Shown: in pieces, positions 38,491 to 49,634 of the stretch
Layout of the letters: each line of letters starts with the position of its first letter
Position numbering within the stretch: position 1 is the stretch's first letter
Assembly (NCBI RefSeq): GCF_042453785.1
Contig: NC_091677.1
Span: 7,721,501-7,785,500, forward strand
Direction of reading: 5' to 3'
DNA: 64,000 nucleotides
Source of the DNA: Malus domestica
Taxonomy: Eukaryota > Streptophyta > Magnoliopsida > Rosales > Rosaceae
Notes under the pieces: model-generated
Told to the model about the DNA's origin: nothing
What the model saw: the letters and a program-made list of their open reading frames with translations, nothing else
Database searches by the model: none
Program-made: the position numbers and the translations under genes

Positions 38491-39327
38491 TTAAACCAAT
38501 AATTTATCTATTTTATTATGCAACTTATCTACTTGTTCACTCAACTCCTTTTGTACTAATTGAATTTTTTGAACTTCTAATTTTAGTTGTTCAACTATTT
38601 CTAACGACCTAAGTTCTACTTGCTTTGGCTTACTATCTATGAGGTCAACAAGCTCTTTTATCTCTCTTTTGCTAGGAAACCTTTGAATATTTTTATTATT
38701 ATCTTCTAACTGAGATGTAATATAGTCTAAATTTTGTCTGATTAACTTTATGGAATTTTTCTGAAAATGTTCTAACAACTGGTTTAACAAATGATTATGC
38801 TTATTATTTTCTAATTTTATATTTTCTGCTTGACTAATAATAAGATCTACAATACTATTGGCTTACGGATTTTCTTCACTGTGCAAAATATGATTATGCT
38901 TTCTTGATGGAAAATAACAAACTAAACTATTTTGGTCTAAAGTTATTTTTCTTTTTTGAGGTTCACTAATTTCTAAATTAAGATAATCTATCATAAACTA
39001 CAGTTTACCCTTCTCTAGAGTTACAGCTAACTGGTTTCTTAAAAACTCTCTTTCTTCTCTCAAGGTCTCTAAAACTTGATCTGTTGTTCTTTTTGCTTCT
39101 AAAAATTTATGCTGCACTTCTGTGTTATTATATTTACAAATAAATGAAGGATGTTCAAGATAGCCAAGATAAAATTTTTGCTTCTTCAAAGTACTGATAA
39201 TTCTTTTGGATATATATGCTAATCTTCTCTTTATGCTAGTTATAGTTGAATGTCTGGGACAATAAGTACCTGGTAATTGTGGTTGACAGGGTCTACAGGA
39301 ACAATAATATATGTTGTTCATACACAA
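38491..39327 (-). pseudogene. Pararetrovirus 5' small frames
   Basis: The first frame (39327-38998, 109 residues) starts with a Cys-rich stretch (YYCSCRPCQPQLPGTYCPRH) and becomes helical and charged. The second (38790-38491, 99 residues) is a predicted coiled-coil with Leu/Lys/Glu heptads. Neither has an assigned function. They precede the movement-protein region, as small 5' frames do in several caulimovirids. Confidence 0.55.
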
Positions 39328-39413
39328 TAAACAAATATGATATCAGTTGTATCAATGACTTCTATCCTCAAGGTACTTTACTATTATGCTTATATTATTA
39401 AAATGCTAAACTT

Positions 39414-39426
39414 GGCTCTGATACCA
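39414..39426 (-). other. tRNA-Met primer-binding site of the pararetrovirus
   Basis: TGGTATCAGAGCC on the minus strand, upstream of all viral frames. It is the conventional zero point of caulimovirid genomes. Confidence 0.88.
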
Positions 39427-39799
39427 AATTCGAAACGCATGCTCGGTTAAATAGTAGGATGACCATTATAGCAACTAGACATAGAACCTTGCACATGGAA
39501 CTCGACATGTTTCAGCATGACAGCTACTCACAATACAAGTATAAGGCCTCAACGGCTGAACTCAGAGGTACGAAGAACTCAGAGGTACCCTGGTTAATGT
39601 CCAGTTATTTGTATGGCAGACATTCAACTATAACGGAGTGCTCGAATAAAGTATAATCGTCATTTTTAGCAGGTTAATAATATAACCACAATAATGTTTC
39701 CCTGTTTTGGATTAGAAGTCTAATTAAACAAACACACTAAAGAAGGAAAAGAAAACTTACTTAAGACTTGGAGATTGCTTGAATATGTACACTTGAACT

Positions 39800-39805
39800 T
39801 TTATT
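39800..39805 (-). promoter_or_regulatory. Candidate poly(A) signal in pararetrovirus leader
   Basis: AATAAA on the minus strand about 170 bp downstream of the TATA box, where a terminally redundant pregenomic RNA would be cleaved. Confidence 0.55.
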
Positions 39806-39970
39806 GATATATGGAATGTTTACAGAGATAGTTGTTTACAAGAAAGTGATTACAAAGAAGTGTTTACAAGGATGCTATGAAGGCTACGAATGTTTGAGTG
39901 AGTATGGTGTTTTCAGATGTTGAGAGAGGTGTGTGGTATTCAAGTGTGTTCTGTATGGGAGGAAAGACTC

Positions 39971-39980
39971 CCTTATATAC
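39971..39980 (-). promoter_or_regulatory. Candidate pararetrovirus promoter TATA box
   Basis: GTATATAAGG on the minus strand, followed by GGAGTCTTTCC. It lies upstream of the poly(A) signal and primer site, as in 35S-type promoters. Confidence 0.65.
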
Positions 39981-40110
39981 AAAATCTAATTCTTTAAAGA
40001 CAAAATAACATTTCATCTATTTACAATTTTTTGAATAATGACAGCACACTGTTTCTGAAAACTGTCAGCACTGTTTCTGAAAGCTGGCTGTCTTGTCTTT
40101 GCTTGAATGT

Positions 40111-40216
40111 CATGTGAATTTATGTTGTCTTGGTTGCTGCAGTGTTTGCCACATTTTCTTTTGCATGTGAATCTATATTGTCTTGGTTGTTGCAATGTTT
40201 GCCACATATCCTTTTG
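40111..40216 (-). repeat. 53-bp direct repeat upstream of the viral TATA box
   Basis: Two head-to-tail units (40111-40163 and 40164-40216). Each contains TGTCTTGGTTG, TGCAATGTTTGCCACAT-like text and a CATGTGAAT start. The place, about 130-240 bp upstream of the TATA box, suggests a duplicated enhancer (inference). Confidence 0.75.
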
Positions 40217-40440
40217 CATGCAAATGCTTTCTGAAAATGTCAATCTCTTTTTTCTTCTTTTGGATGTATCCACATGAACTTTGCAGAAAACTGACCCAAT
40301 CTTGTACATATGTGTGAAGGGTAGGATCGGCATTTTTGAAAAAATTTGTCCTGATGATTAAAAGTAAAGTTTTGAGGATGTTTCGGTTAGTTTTCCATAG
40401 AAGGAACTAGAAACGGACAAATGTTTTTATGTATTTGACC

Positions 40441-40938
40441 TAAGGTTCTAATAGATGCTAAGCGTTAGTCGGACGGCGAACATGGGTCTAACACCTAGAC
40501 TGTTAGGCGGGGATCTAGGCGGATTTAAGTAAATTCCTTATATATCGTATAAATAAGTGTCTACTTATACTTAAAACATACATAATTGCATTGGACATAC
40601 ACCAATTGCAAAATAGAATGACATAGATTATAAAGTATTAGAATACAATGAAAACATGGGGAACAAACATATAATGTGTATTCATCTAAGTATTCAGCAA
40701 GTCTTCTACAATTTAGTGAAAAAAATAAAATGCAAAAGGAAAATTGTCTATTTTCTGGCTATTAGAGTTGCGAGCTAGATGAGTGCCTAGGCAGGTCTTG
40801 GCGAGACTAGGCAGTTTGGGCGGGCACCTAAAAGGTCTAGGCGCCCTTTCTTAATTTTTAAACGCCTCGAGATTAATCGGGACGGTGGTCAACCGCCTAG
40901 CGCATAGGCGGAGCTAGGCGGGGATTTTTAAAACAGTG
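40441..40938 (+). mobile_element. hAT-type MITE, copy E1 (older)
   Basis: It shares its sequence in order with the copy at 43866-44321 (GCAAAATAGAATGACA, ATAGATTATAAAG, GGCGCCC and CGCCT-rich ends). The ends are degraded (TAAGGTTCTAATAG and TTTTTAAAACAGTG), and no target duplication is visible. No coding capacity. Confidence 0.75.
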
Positions 40939-41286
40939 ACATCTAAGATGTGCAATCCTACAAGTAGAGTTGTTAAATCAACGCATTGAATTGTTAATGG
41001 ATACCCATTAAGACCCATTTAGGGCTGGTTTGAAATTGTGGTCCTTAAAAAAAAAAAAAAAAAACAGCTTATTAAAAAATCTGGAACATCAAATGTGTTT
41101 GGTAAAACAAAAATAAAGTATTTTTTAAAGAAACTATTATCAATGGTAGTAGAACAGCAAAATGATGAAAATACCCACATATAACAAGTATACCTCCACA
41201 TATTTTACAAAATTACAATTATTGTCCATACATTATTCTCTTTTACAATTATTATAGGAAAATTGACATAAATGACCCATTTTCTT
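40939..41286. other. Intergenic, no gene
   Basis: AT-rich with a poly(A) run near 41047. It contains one copy of a 26-bp direct repeat (near 41159-41185, CAAAATGATGAAAATACCC) whose partner lies near 41626-41650. Confidence 0.45.
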
Positions 41287-41578
41287 TGTTAGATCCCACA
41301 TCGCCCAAGGGAGTGAATCCTCTATGCCTTATATGTGCATGCTCACCTCCTTTGGCACGAGGTTTTTTGGGAATTTACTAACTTCGGATTCCATTGGAAT
41401 TCCGAAGTTAAGCGAGTTCGGGCGAGAGCAATCCTAAGATGGGTGCCCCCCTAAGAAATTCTCGTGTGAGTTCCTAGAAACAAAACCGTGAGAGCGTGGT
41501 CGGGATCCAAAGCGAACAATATAATGCTACGGCGGAGTTGAGTCCGGGGTGTGGTGGAGCTCGGATCGGGACGTGACA
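41287..41578 (+). mobile_element. Cassandra-type solo LTR
   Basis: A 292-bp block with TG...CA ends (TGTTAGATCCCACATCG ... GGGACGTGACA) and a perfect 5-bp target duplication TTCTT on both sides (41282-41286 and 41579-41583). It contains a 5S rRNA-like segment, the hallmark of Cassandra terminal-repeat elements. No internal domain or second LTR is present, so unequal recombination between two LTRs has left a solo LTR. Confidence 0.93.
41387..41470 (+). other. 5S rRNA-like segment (Pol III internal promoter) in Cassandra LTR
   Basis: TCCGAAGTTAAGCGAGTTCG followed by GGCGAGAGCAATCCTAAGAT and GGGTG matches the body of plant 5S rRNA, including the internal control region. It is not a functional rRNA gene: its ends are LTR sequence. 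Confidence 0.9.
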
Positions 41579-42049
41579 TTCTTGTTCTTGGGATCAAAAT
41601 AGACAAACTGTCCATGCACAAAAGCAAAATGATGAAAATACCCACATATAAATTGAAACAACTCACAACTCATTGTGTCATTTTTCTGATTTCGAGAGAG
41701 AGCTGTCAACTCTGGGATTTTAGGTTGAGCTCATATTTGTGAGCTTATCATGTGCATGTCTTATACATACAATGTACTACCTCAACGTAGGCGAGCTTAA
41801 TACGAAGAAAGCGAACGAGTTCACGAAACAATTTCCTTTAATTTAGTTGGGTTCTTTCATATCCATTCAAACCGCAATTTTCAAATCCTTGAAATATTTT
41901 AATCCAATCAAATTTGGTACCAAATTCAAATGAATGAATCTTCGATTCTTTATATAAATTTGAATCTAATAAATTAATAAAAAAAATGGGACCAATGGAC
42001 TTGATTTTGCTGACAATTCCTCCAAGGTTGACGATGAGAAAGAGGATAG

Positions 42050-42445
42050 AAAAGTTGACGGATAGCTGGCTTTGGATGACGGCCGGAATCGGACTCGGTT
42101 GTTGCCATGGTGGCTGGTTGCAGGACCGCACCACAAGCCACCAGGATGGCCTAATTGTCTCCACCAAGGACAGATCATTCAGCTCGGTACACTTCGCCGC
42201 CATTGAATCTGCCTTTCCTAGAGAAAGTAAAGGTCTTGCACATCTTGTTACCCGGAGGAGTTGTTGCTGATATCGCGGCCCTCGTGGGATGAACTTCTTT
42301 ATGACAGCAGAATTCCGCCGGAGCTGGGGTCGCTGAGCTCGCTGCAAATCCTCGACATGGGCAGATACAACCTCGTGGGCCCCACCCCCACCATTCTCAG
42401 CCTTTTGAAACACTTGCACACTCTATTTTTGCAGGGGAACCGGTT
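42050..42445 (+). pseudogene. Leucine-rich-repeat receptor gene fragment
   Basis: The plus strand near 42298-42440 reads RIPPELGSLSSLQILDMGRY and then LLKHLHTLFLQGNRL, two adjacent plant extracellular LRR units. Upstream (42050-42200) there are scraps resembling the LRR N-terminal cap, but in changing frames with stops. GC content is visibly higher than the flanks. No transmembrane or kinase part is present. It is a small relic of an LRR receptor-like gene. The longer antisense frame over the same DNA is a shadow. Confidence 0.65.
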
Positions 42446-42449
42446 GCAA

Positions 42450-43865
42450 AATGGGAGATTGAAACAACGTTTGAGGGTTAGGGGTCTTCAAGCTGGGGAT
42501 TGGGCGAGAGAGGTTTTAGGAGAAGGGTGCGGGTCGGAGGAAATAATCATTTATATACGAGGACAATTAGATCATTTTCAGTGTTAAGAAAATATTATAT
42601 CTATCGTATTGTTATGCATGTTCTGTACATATCTTGAAAATCCTATTCTGGTCCCAAAATTATGAAAATGAGTCACCTCTGTCAATTTCTTAGTATTATA
42701 TCACATCAAATACAATATTCTTTTCGTTTCAAAAAAAAAAAAAGACAGTATCATTTTTAATTATTTAACATACCACAACAATTTGTATAAAAGTTTACCA
42801 AACACTCAAACATTATTATTTTCTGTTAAAAATATTTTTACAAAAAATATTTACCAAACACTTAACAATTTTATTTTACAACTGTTATTCTCACATAACA
42901 GTAGAAACAATTTTTTTTTAATTAAAAGGCACAACAATACCAAACTAACCCTTAGTTTGATTTCACTTTACACAACCATCATCATTATCAATGGCGAAGC
43001 CATAAATTATTTGGTGGGTGGGCTAACCTAAAATTATTACTAGGAAATCAAATGCTCAATCTTTTTGTTGCCTATAGAAAGTTATACAATAGTAAACTTG
43101 AAAGTAATAATTTGAAGTAAGAAATTTATAGTCTATTTCCTTAGCTTATAGCCCTCAAAACTTTCAAAGAAATAAAATAAGGGACCGTATGTGGTATGAA
43201 AGTTTTAATTTATTACTAGTAAATTTTAATATTTGTTAAAGTGATGATTTTTTAATATTTATTAACTCTTACTTTCCCAAAAGCAACTCTAAGATTCAGA
43301 CTTTCATTTGTTGCGTGGTTTAGGACAATCAAAAATCATAAAATAGCCCAAATAACTAATATTTTTAAGCTTAAAGAACTAAAACTCTCCCTATGCTATA
43401 GCTCACTCGAGCCTTATACTTGACTCTGCCAGAAAACACTATCAGTCTCACCTATATATTATGATGATATCAAATTAAATAGGTTTTAAAGGCACCAATT
43501 AACAACCCAATAGGTTAATTTGCCACATCTACCTACTAGTCACCCGTCAGAGAGTTACAGACATGTTCTACTAGGTTTTCCTAGATTTCTAAGTTGGTAA
43601 CAGACTCATATTATACACTTCAAGTTATATTTTAACTGCTTGATATTTGTTGATTTTTTTTTCCTTTAATAAGCAAGGCAATATTCAAATCTACATACAG
43701 GAAGAGAAATTGGAGAATGAACGCAAGAGGGCGGACACATAAACCAGATCTGCATATTTTTTTGAAATAGTATGGACATGAGAAATGAGTAGGGATGTCC
43801 CATTCTCTTCCATTGCAACGGAAATGGACCAAGGACTTGAAAACGGAGTTTTACTACCATGCAAG
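42450..43865. other. Intergenic, no gene
   Basis: AT-rich. Short open frames on both strands lack recognisable motifs. Confidence 0.45.
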
Positions 43866-44321
43866 CAATGTTCTAAAAAGCATTAGGCGCTAGTTGAGAG
43901 TAGATCAAGGGTCTTGTGCCTAGACGGGGGCGTAGGCCCTTTTTTTAAATTTTTAATTAAATTTGTTATATAACATATAAACAAATGTCTACTTATAACT
44001 AAAACAATAAATAATAATATTGGGATACATAAATTGCAAAATAGAATGACACATAGATTATAAAGATATATAACATATTAAATACATAGGGAGCAATCAT
44101 ATAATGCGTGTTCATTTAAGTATTTAACAAGTCTTTTACACTTATTGAAAAAATAAAATACAAAATGAAAGATATATATTTTCTGTCTAAATGAAAGTCG
44201 CGACCTAGGCTAGGCAGGTCTAAGTGCCCTTTTTTAATTTTCAAACGCCTAAGGATTAGTCGGGCGGTGGCTAGCCCCCAAGCGCCTAGGCAAGATCTAG
44301 ACGAAATTTTTTAGAACACTG
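43866..44321 (+). mobile_element. hAT-type MITE, copy E2
   Basis: The ends are CAATGTTCTAAAAA and TTTTTTAGAACACTG, flanked by the 8-bp duplication CATGCAAG / CATGTAAG (43858-43865 and 44322-44329, one mismatch). It is related to the copy at 40441-40938 in the same orientation. No coding capacity. Confidence 0.9.
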
Positions 44322-44329
44322 CATGTAAG

Positions 44330-44899
44330 TGGTGTGTGCGCGCGTGTGTGGTGGGGGACTAGGGGCAGCATATCCTTCCTGAATCATGCTCGTGATCAAA
44401 ATTTATGCTTTTTAAATGATTCAACATACATGTAGAACGATGGAATAATTGGGTTTGGACATGACTAGTACCAAAATTTTGAACTTAAAAACCATTCTTT
44501 ACCAGTCATTGTAAGGTGATACAGGGGAGTGAGGTTCTACGAACCTGAAATCCTTTATATGGTAGCAATCGTGCATTGTCGATCAAATAAAGTAAGAGAG
44601 ATGGATAGACAACTGCAGCCTAAAAAATGGCATGGTGTGGAAGATGGAGATTCCAGATATTTGTTCGAAGTGACGGTCTATCGCAGTGGATGCCGATATG
44701 CACAAGAATAGTAATTATTCCATAGCTGAAAATCAATCGTAAACTAGTCAGTTCTGAAAATCTATAGAGGAGCATAATTAATAAGCATCAGTTCCGTTAG
44801 ACATTTCAATGATTTGTTATTCCTTTCTTGCTTTCACTCTTTCTACTATGCATTCTTGTTCTATGTCCATAGCTAGAGCAAAGCTACAAATTTGCTCAC
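44330..44899. other. Intergenic, no gene assigned
   Basis: Begins with a short GT-rich stretch. A plus-strand frame (44529-44711) has no recognised similarity. Confidence 0.4.
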
Positions 44900-47270
44900 C
44901 TTTATCATGAAGTGAAGGGGGGCAATACGTGCTCAGTTGATATTGCCAGCCATCTCGAACTTCGTAGTCATTCATCTGAAATTACAATCATTCTCAATAA
45001 TGAAGATCAGACAGTCTTACGGGAGCTTCTATGAGGTTCATTTTCCCATTTCAGATCAAATGTTACAACTATAAGCAATTCTACGCACATCTGTGATCTG
45101 ACAATCCTGGGGAGTTTCTGCTAGGCTCAATTTTCTACCTTGGAATTAATCGACATTTTCATTTTACTATTCAAGTGGAACAACCTTTGATCTCCAAGTG
45201 TGGTACTTACACCCTGCAGTTTCATCATGCAGTGATACTTTGGGGGGTGCAATGACACCTGCTTGTGTACATAGTTTTATCATTGCAGGAGCATGCCCAT
45301 AAAATCCCTTCCCTTCATTCGAAGGTACTTGAGGATCCTGAGGCTGCCACCGCCATACACTCTTTGAAGGCACAAGATCATCCACATTTGCTCTTCTCCA
45401 AAAGTGGATTCCCTGCTCACTCTCATACTTGAAAACTCCATGAAGCCTTATGTCCAGATAGCCCAAAACGAACTTCTAAATAATGTCTACAGACTTTCGC
45501 TGGATAAACCTTCAGCAACTTCTCCATGCCATTTCTAAGAATTTCCCATGCCCTCAAAGTTTCACTGGCAACCAGAATCAGTTCATCGGGTAACAAAGAC
45601 TCAGCTCCGTTAACGCCAACACACTCACTTTCAAAGTTCCAATTTAAATGATTTCCATCATAATATCATTCTCCCCTGCTTGCCAGCATAGCTCGACAAC
45701 TGCAGGAACACGTTCAAGGTCAAACCTCTGATGGTGTTTTATAACATCCTGGAACATGTGCTTGAGATGAAATGCCTCTACTGGAACAAGCACATCTTTC
45801 AAACCACCAACTATCCATTCAAACTTTATTCTTGCCACGACGTTTGAACCCACAAGAAGTCTGAATTAAGTGGCCTTTCTCGCCTATGGACAGAACATGC
45901 AAAAGTAAGATATAGATAAAAAAGTTGGCCTTTCTTTTCCACCACAAAAATTGTTCAATAAGGGTGCGTTTGGTACGCAGACGGAACGGAACGGAACGGG
46001 ACGGGACGGGACGGGACGGAACGAAGGTGTAATTTTTGAAAAAGACATGGGGTATATTTGTCTTAAAATGGTAAAACATTGCGTTCCACAAACGTGGAAC
46101 AAACCCGTTCCAGGGGGGGAGGTGGAACGCAAAAACACTCAAAATCTGTCCCGTGGAACAGCCCGTTCCACCCATTTTTGGCGCACCAAACGCGGGACGG
46201 AACGCCTCGTCCCGTTCCGTCCCGTCCCGTCCCACGTACCAAACGCACCCTAAAAGCAGTAGGGATGGAATGGAAGCTAAATTAGACTAAATCTAATTTG
46301 AAAACTATAGATTGTGCAGCTCTCAAAAATAGCAAAAAGTGGTCTAATTATTCCAAATAAGAAAAAGTTCATATGAATCCTCTTAAAAGCAACTTGGGAC
46401 ATAAGGGATTTACTTGCAGGCCAGAACGGGCACCATTTTGAGGAGAGTAGAGACACCTTGCATAACGAGTCTCCGGCACTCCATGACCTCCTGGGCTACC
46501 GGTATCATGGCCAGCATTGGGTAATCCTTAGCCGGGTTTTGGATTTTATTATGAATCATAGGCTTTAGCTTCCTTAAGTCCACCTTGTTTGAACTGTAAT
46601 ACCTTGAAAAGCTGTACACAAATTTTCCATTGAAATCGGAACTCTCCCACAGTTTCTTCCTCAGCGCCATAATTTCCTTTTGGTTCCAATTTTTACACAA
46701 AATCACATCTTCTCCAGTGTGAACAAAACCCCAATGAGTCAATCAGAAAACATATCAATAAGTACAACACTTGGGAACTGAAAGCAACTACATTAACCAC
46801 CAAAGCATAACTCTATTGGATCCAAAACCTTTGCTTCCAATAAAAAAACACCTTCCAACAGTTCCATCCCCTGCACCACAGTTCGAATCACTGTCTTATA
46901 AATTAGAGTAGTTTAGAATATCGTCGGTACACAATATAGACTTCAAATTGTCACTAATTATCATAAATCCACCGGTGACCCAATTCCGTAGACAACCAAC
47001 ATTGCACAAAATGACCGTAACATTAAAATTATATGTCCTATAACAAAAATTAGAGGCTACTAATTCATATGAACCAATGCAAATCTGAAAGAAACTATAT
47101 TTGATTATTCGATCACTCAAACAAACATAACGAGAAAGAATTCATATCCCAGAAAACAGTGAGGAGGACGAGAAGGACAAGTACCTGAAAAGCAGAGACT
47201 GAATCGAATCAAGCGATGGAGAAAATGAGAATCAAGCGATGGAGAAAATGAGAGACGTCGGCGAGGGGTT
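44900..47270 (-). pseudogene. Unidentified plant gene, decayed, with 5' leader exon
   Basis: Several exon-like blocks on the minus strand have conserved-looking protein spelling but no family I can name. About 46742-46412 contains HWGFVHTGEDVILCKNWNQK. About 45870-45640 contains RIKFEWIVGGLKDVLVPVEA. About 45640-45167 contains LRAWEILRNGMEKLLKVYPA and then GIHFWRRANVDDLVPS, ending at 45167. Frame changes near 45660 and near 45475 break the reading, so this is probably a pseudogene. A likely 5' leader exon with a GTACTTG donor lies near 47270-47186, containing a short direct repeat of GAATCAAGCGATGGAGAAAA. A Harbinger MITE sits in the intron between the first two coding blocks. Confidence 0.5.
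45962..46250. mobile_element. PIF/Harbinger-type MITE (D2)
   Basis: A 289-bp element with near-perfect terminal inverted repeats GGGTGCGTTTGGTACG / CGTACCAAACGCACCC and the 3-bp duplication TAA (45959-45961 and 46251-46253). Inside each end are runs of GGGAC/GGAAC pentamers. It shares termini with the larger element at 24063-25078. Confidence 0.93.
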
Positions 47271-47341
47271 TATAAAATTGCATCATTCATATTTCTGTCA
47301 TTTTAATTTTTTTTGTTAAAATACGTTGTCAATAAAATTAA

Positions 47342-47813
47342 AGGGTGTATTTAATTGAAAGTTTTAAGAAACTTTAATTCTTTTTATAGATTTAGGATAT
47401 TTGATAAAGATTCTAAGCAATTCTCTGAAAACTTAAGTGTATTCAATTGAAACTTTAAAGGAAATTATAACATTCGAGGTGTATAGCATGTGATCCAATA
47501 TCTTAGTGTATAGAGTATTAGATTTCTACCATATGTTCAGGGTTCAAAATTACCTCTTCCCTTAATTATTGTAATAGTTGCAAACCCTCCTCATCTCTTT
47601 AATAATAATAAATTTTAAAAAAAACATTTTAGGTGTAGTTAATTAGAAGTTGATTTTAAAGGATTTTAAAAAGTTGGGGAATTCGATGGAATCAAAGAGA
47701 TTTCGTACAATATTTTACATAGAAAGAATCTATATAAATCAATTAAACTCGGTCAAAATTCATAGATTTTATAAATCTATTAAGGTCTTTCAAAATCTCC
47801 ATTGAATACACCC
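47342..47813. mobile_element. MITE-like element with GGGTGTATT ends, possibly with nested SINE
   Basis: The left end AGGGTGTATTTAATTGAAAG and the right end CATTGAATACACCCT are inverted copies. A tRNA-like stretch at about 47490-47600 (A-box-like, then GGGTTCAAAATTACC as B-box) suggests a SINE inside. The target duplication is unclear. Confidence 0.6.
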
Positions 47814-47819
47814 TCAATA

Positions 47820-49590
47820 AGATGCAAAAAAAATGAGAAGAGCAAGTATCTGTATTTTAATTTGAGTAATGTTAGATAGACTAGACTAAATTTTTAAAAT
47901 ACATTTGATTATGTGATATGACACCAATATAAAATAAGCACGTTAATTAATATTTAAATAATAGCACAATCATCAACAACCATATCACATATTTAATTTA
48001 AGTAATACTCACAGAGGCTTTTCCTAATCCTCTCTATGCTAAATTTTGTGGTCCATTCCTTCATATTTTAACATCAATTCCTCAGATCTTATAAACTCAT
48101 CTAAAACATACCCCATGTAAATAGAATGAAAGATAATAATAACAAACTTCCAAGGGCTCGGCTTCTTAAATCGTAACAAAACATGAATTTCTTCCATTTC
48201 CATGCATAGCATTAAATGTTAAGAGTATTAGATGATCTGAATTCACAGGACCATAATAAAAAATAATAATTCAAACCTATTCAAGTAATTCAATGCTCTG
48301 AGTTTGTGAGTCTGCTTGACTATGACCACATATAGGATGAAATTCCCCATAGCCTCTCAGAGCACAGAATGAGTTAATAACTGTGACTTGCCACCAATTA
48401 TCCTCATTTATGTAAAAAAATAAAAATAAAATGCTTATAACATTTAAAGCTATGTAGTGTGAAAGAATTTTCTAAAAATAAATCTACCAATACTATTTCG
48501 CACTTTTTAAGCAATTGGTGTACATGTGCATTCGTTACATCTTGACTTGCCCAGTCATTAAAAAATCAACTGAAAATGAGAGTTTCCCCTTAAAACTTAT
48601 TTTCTCTCACTTAAAACCCATCATCTTTATTTTTTCAGACTTAAACCCTATTTACTAGAGTCCAACAAAGCAAATTTCCTTAACAAGCTTGGTATGTCAG
48701 TTTTTATAATTATCGTGTTCCTAAAATACCCTCATAGAGTGTAACGTGGGTTAGGTTTACAATGCAATTAAATGTCAATTAACCTATTATTTGATTAGGC
48801 TTTCTTATCTCAAATTTTTTTACTAACAATTATTTTATCGTGGAACTAACTTACCTTATTATCATGCAATATATAATATAAATAAAAATATTATGGTGTT
48901 TTACGTTGAAACATGGACAAATAATTTGTGTCAAAAAAATTATACACAATAATGGTTGTATTTTTTTCTTTTGATAGAAAATAATTTACCTATCTATATG
49001 TTAGTACCCACTTAGACTAGAAATACTGTAAAAATAATTTACCTACCTCATAGGCGTGATATTGTAAAGAAAAAATGTATATGATTACTTTGGATATTAT
49101 AAGTAATTATATATTATTTGTATAGGTAAATTAATAAGTAGATTGGTGAATTAGTATGTACTACAAAAATGCAGATAAATTAGCTTGTAACAAAAGAATG
49201 TAGGTAAATTAGTGAATTTTTAAAATAACAATTAGGAAAATTTACCTGTATTTTAGTAACAATGACAACATTCAATTATGCTAGCAATGAAGAATGTAGG
49301 TAAATTAGTGAATTTTCAAAAAAATAACAACCTTCTTGTTGGTTACTAAAAATTAGAAGCTACATATATACACACACACTAAGTTTGTTAACTTTTCTGA
49401 AGAGAAATAGAATTAGTAATTTTGGCAGAAAATCGAAACCTTAAATCATCTTTATTAAGGAGGTAAATTTCCCCCACAAAATCAAAAAAAGAAAACAAGT
49501 GTACACCAACGATAAAACGAAACTTGGCGGTGCATTTTGGCGTCAAAGAATAAAGTAAAACCCCGAGTTTTGTGCTGTTTGCACGACTCT
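47820..49590. other. Intergenic AT-rich DNA with one SINE
   Basis: No gene. Repeats of AGGTAAATTAGTGAATTTT occur near 49200-49310. A SINE-like block lies at 48290-48425. Confidence 0.5.
48290..48425 (+). repeat. SINE-like copy
   Basis: It shares TGACTATGACCAC..., a GTGAAATTC-like block and CTGTGACTTGCCACCAATT with the SINE-like copies near 61.7 and 62.0 kb. Borders are approximate. Confidence 0.5.
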
Positions 49591-49599
49591 TTCTTATCC

Positions 49600-49607
49600 T
49601 ATATAAA
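49600..49607 (+). promoter_or_regulatory. TATA box of SUI1
   Basis: TATATAAA about 30 bp before the presumed start of a pyrimidine-rich 5' leader exon. Confidence 0.7.
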
Positions 49608-49634
49608 CCCCTCCACCCACTCTCCCTTTTCCTC

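Larger units (their letters stand above)
31975..40335 (-). mobile_element. Integrated caulimovirid (endogenous plant pararetrovirus), decayed
   Basis: On the minus strand, from right to left, the block has a promoter region with TATA box, a leader with a poly(A) signal and a tRNA-Met primer site, a small first frame, a coiled-coil frame, a movement-protein region, a capsid region with a zinc knuckle, an aspartic protease, reverse transcriptase, RNase H, and a last acidic frame. This is the order of Caulimoviridae. There are no LTRs and no integrase. About 8.4 kb equals roughly one genome length. Frames are broken at many places, so it is an old, inactive copy. Both ends are estimates and no target duplication was found. 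The genus (florendovirus or petuvirus-like) is not resolved. Confidence 0.9.

Noticed and set aside
41387..41470. Genuine 5S rRNA gene
   Set aside because: The 5S-like core is embedded in an LTR with TG...CA ends and a target duplication, and the 5S gene ends are missing.
41838..42419. 193-codon minus-strand open frame
   Set aside because: Antisense to a recognisable LRR fragment on the plus strand; no motifs of its own.
45819..46285. Arg/Pro/Ser-rich open frames on both strands
   Set aside because: Products of the GGGAC pentamer runs in the Harbinger MITE.
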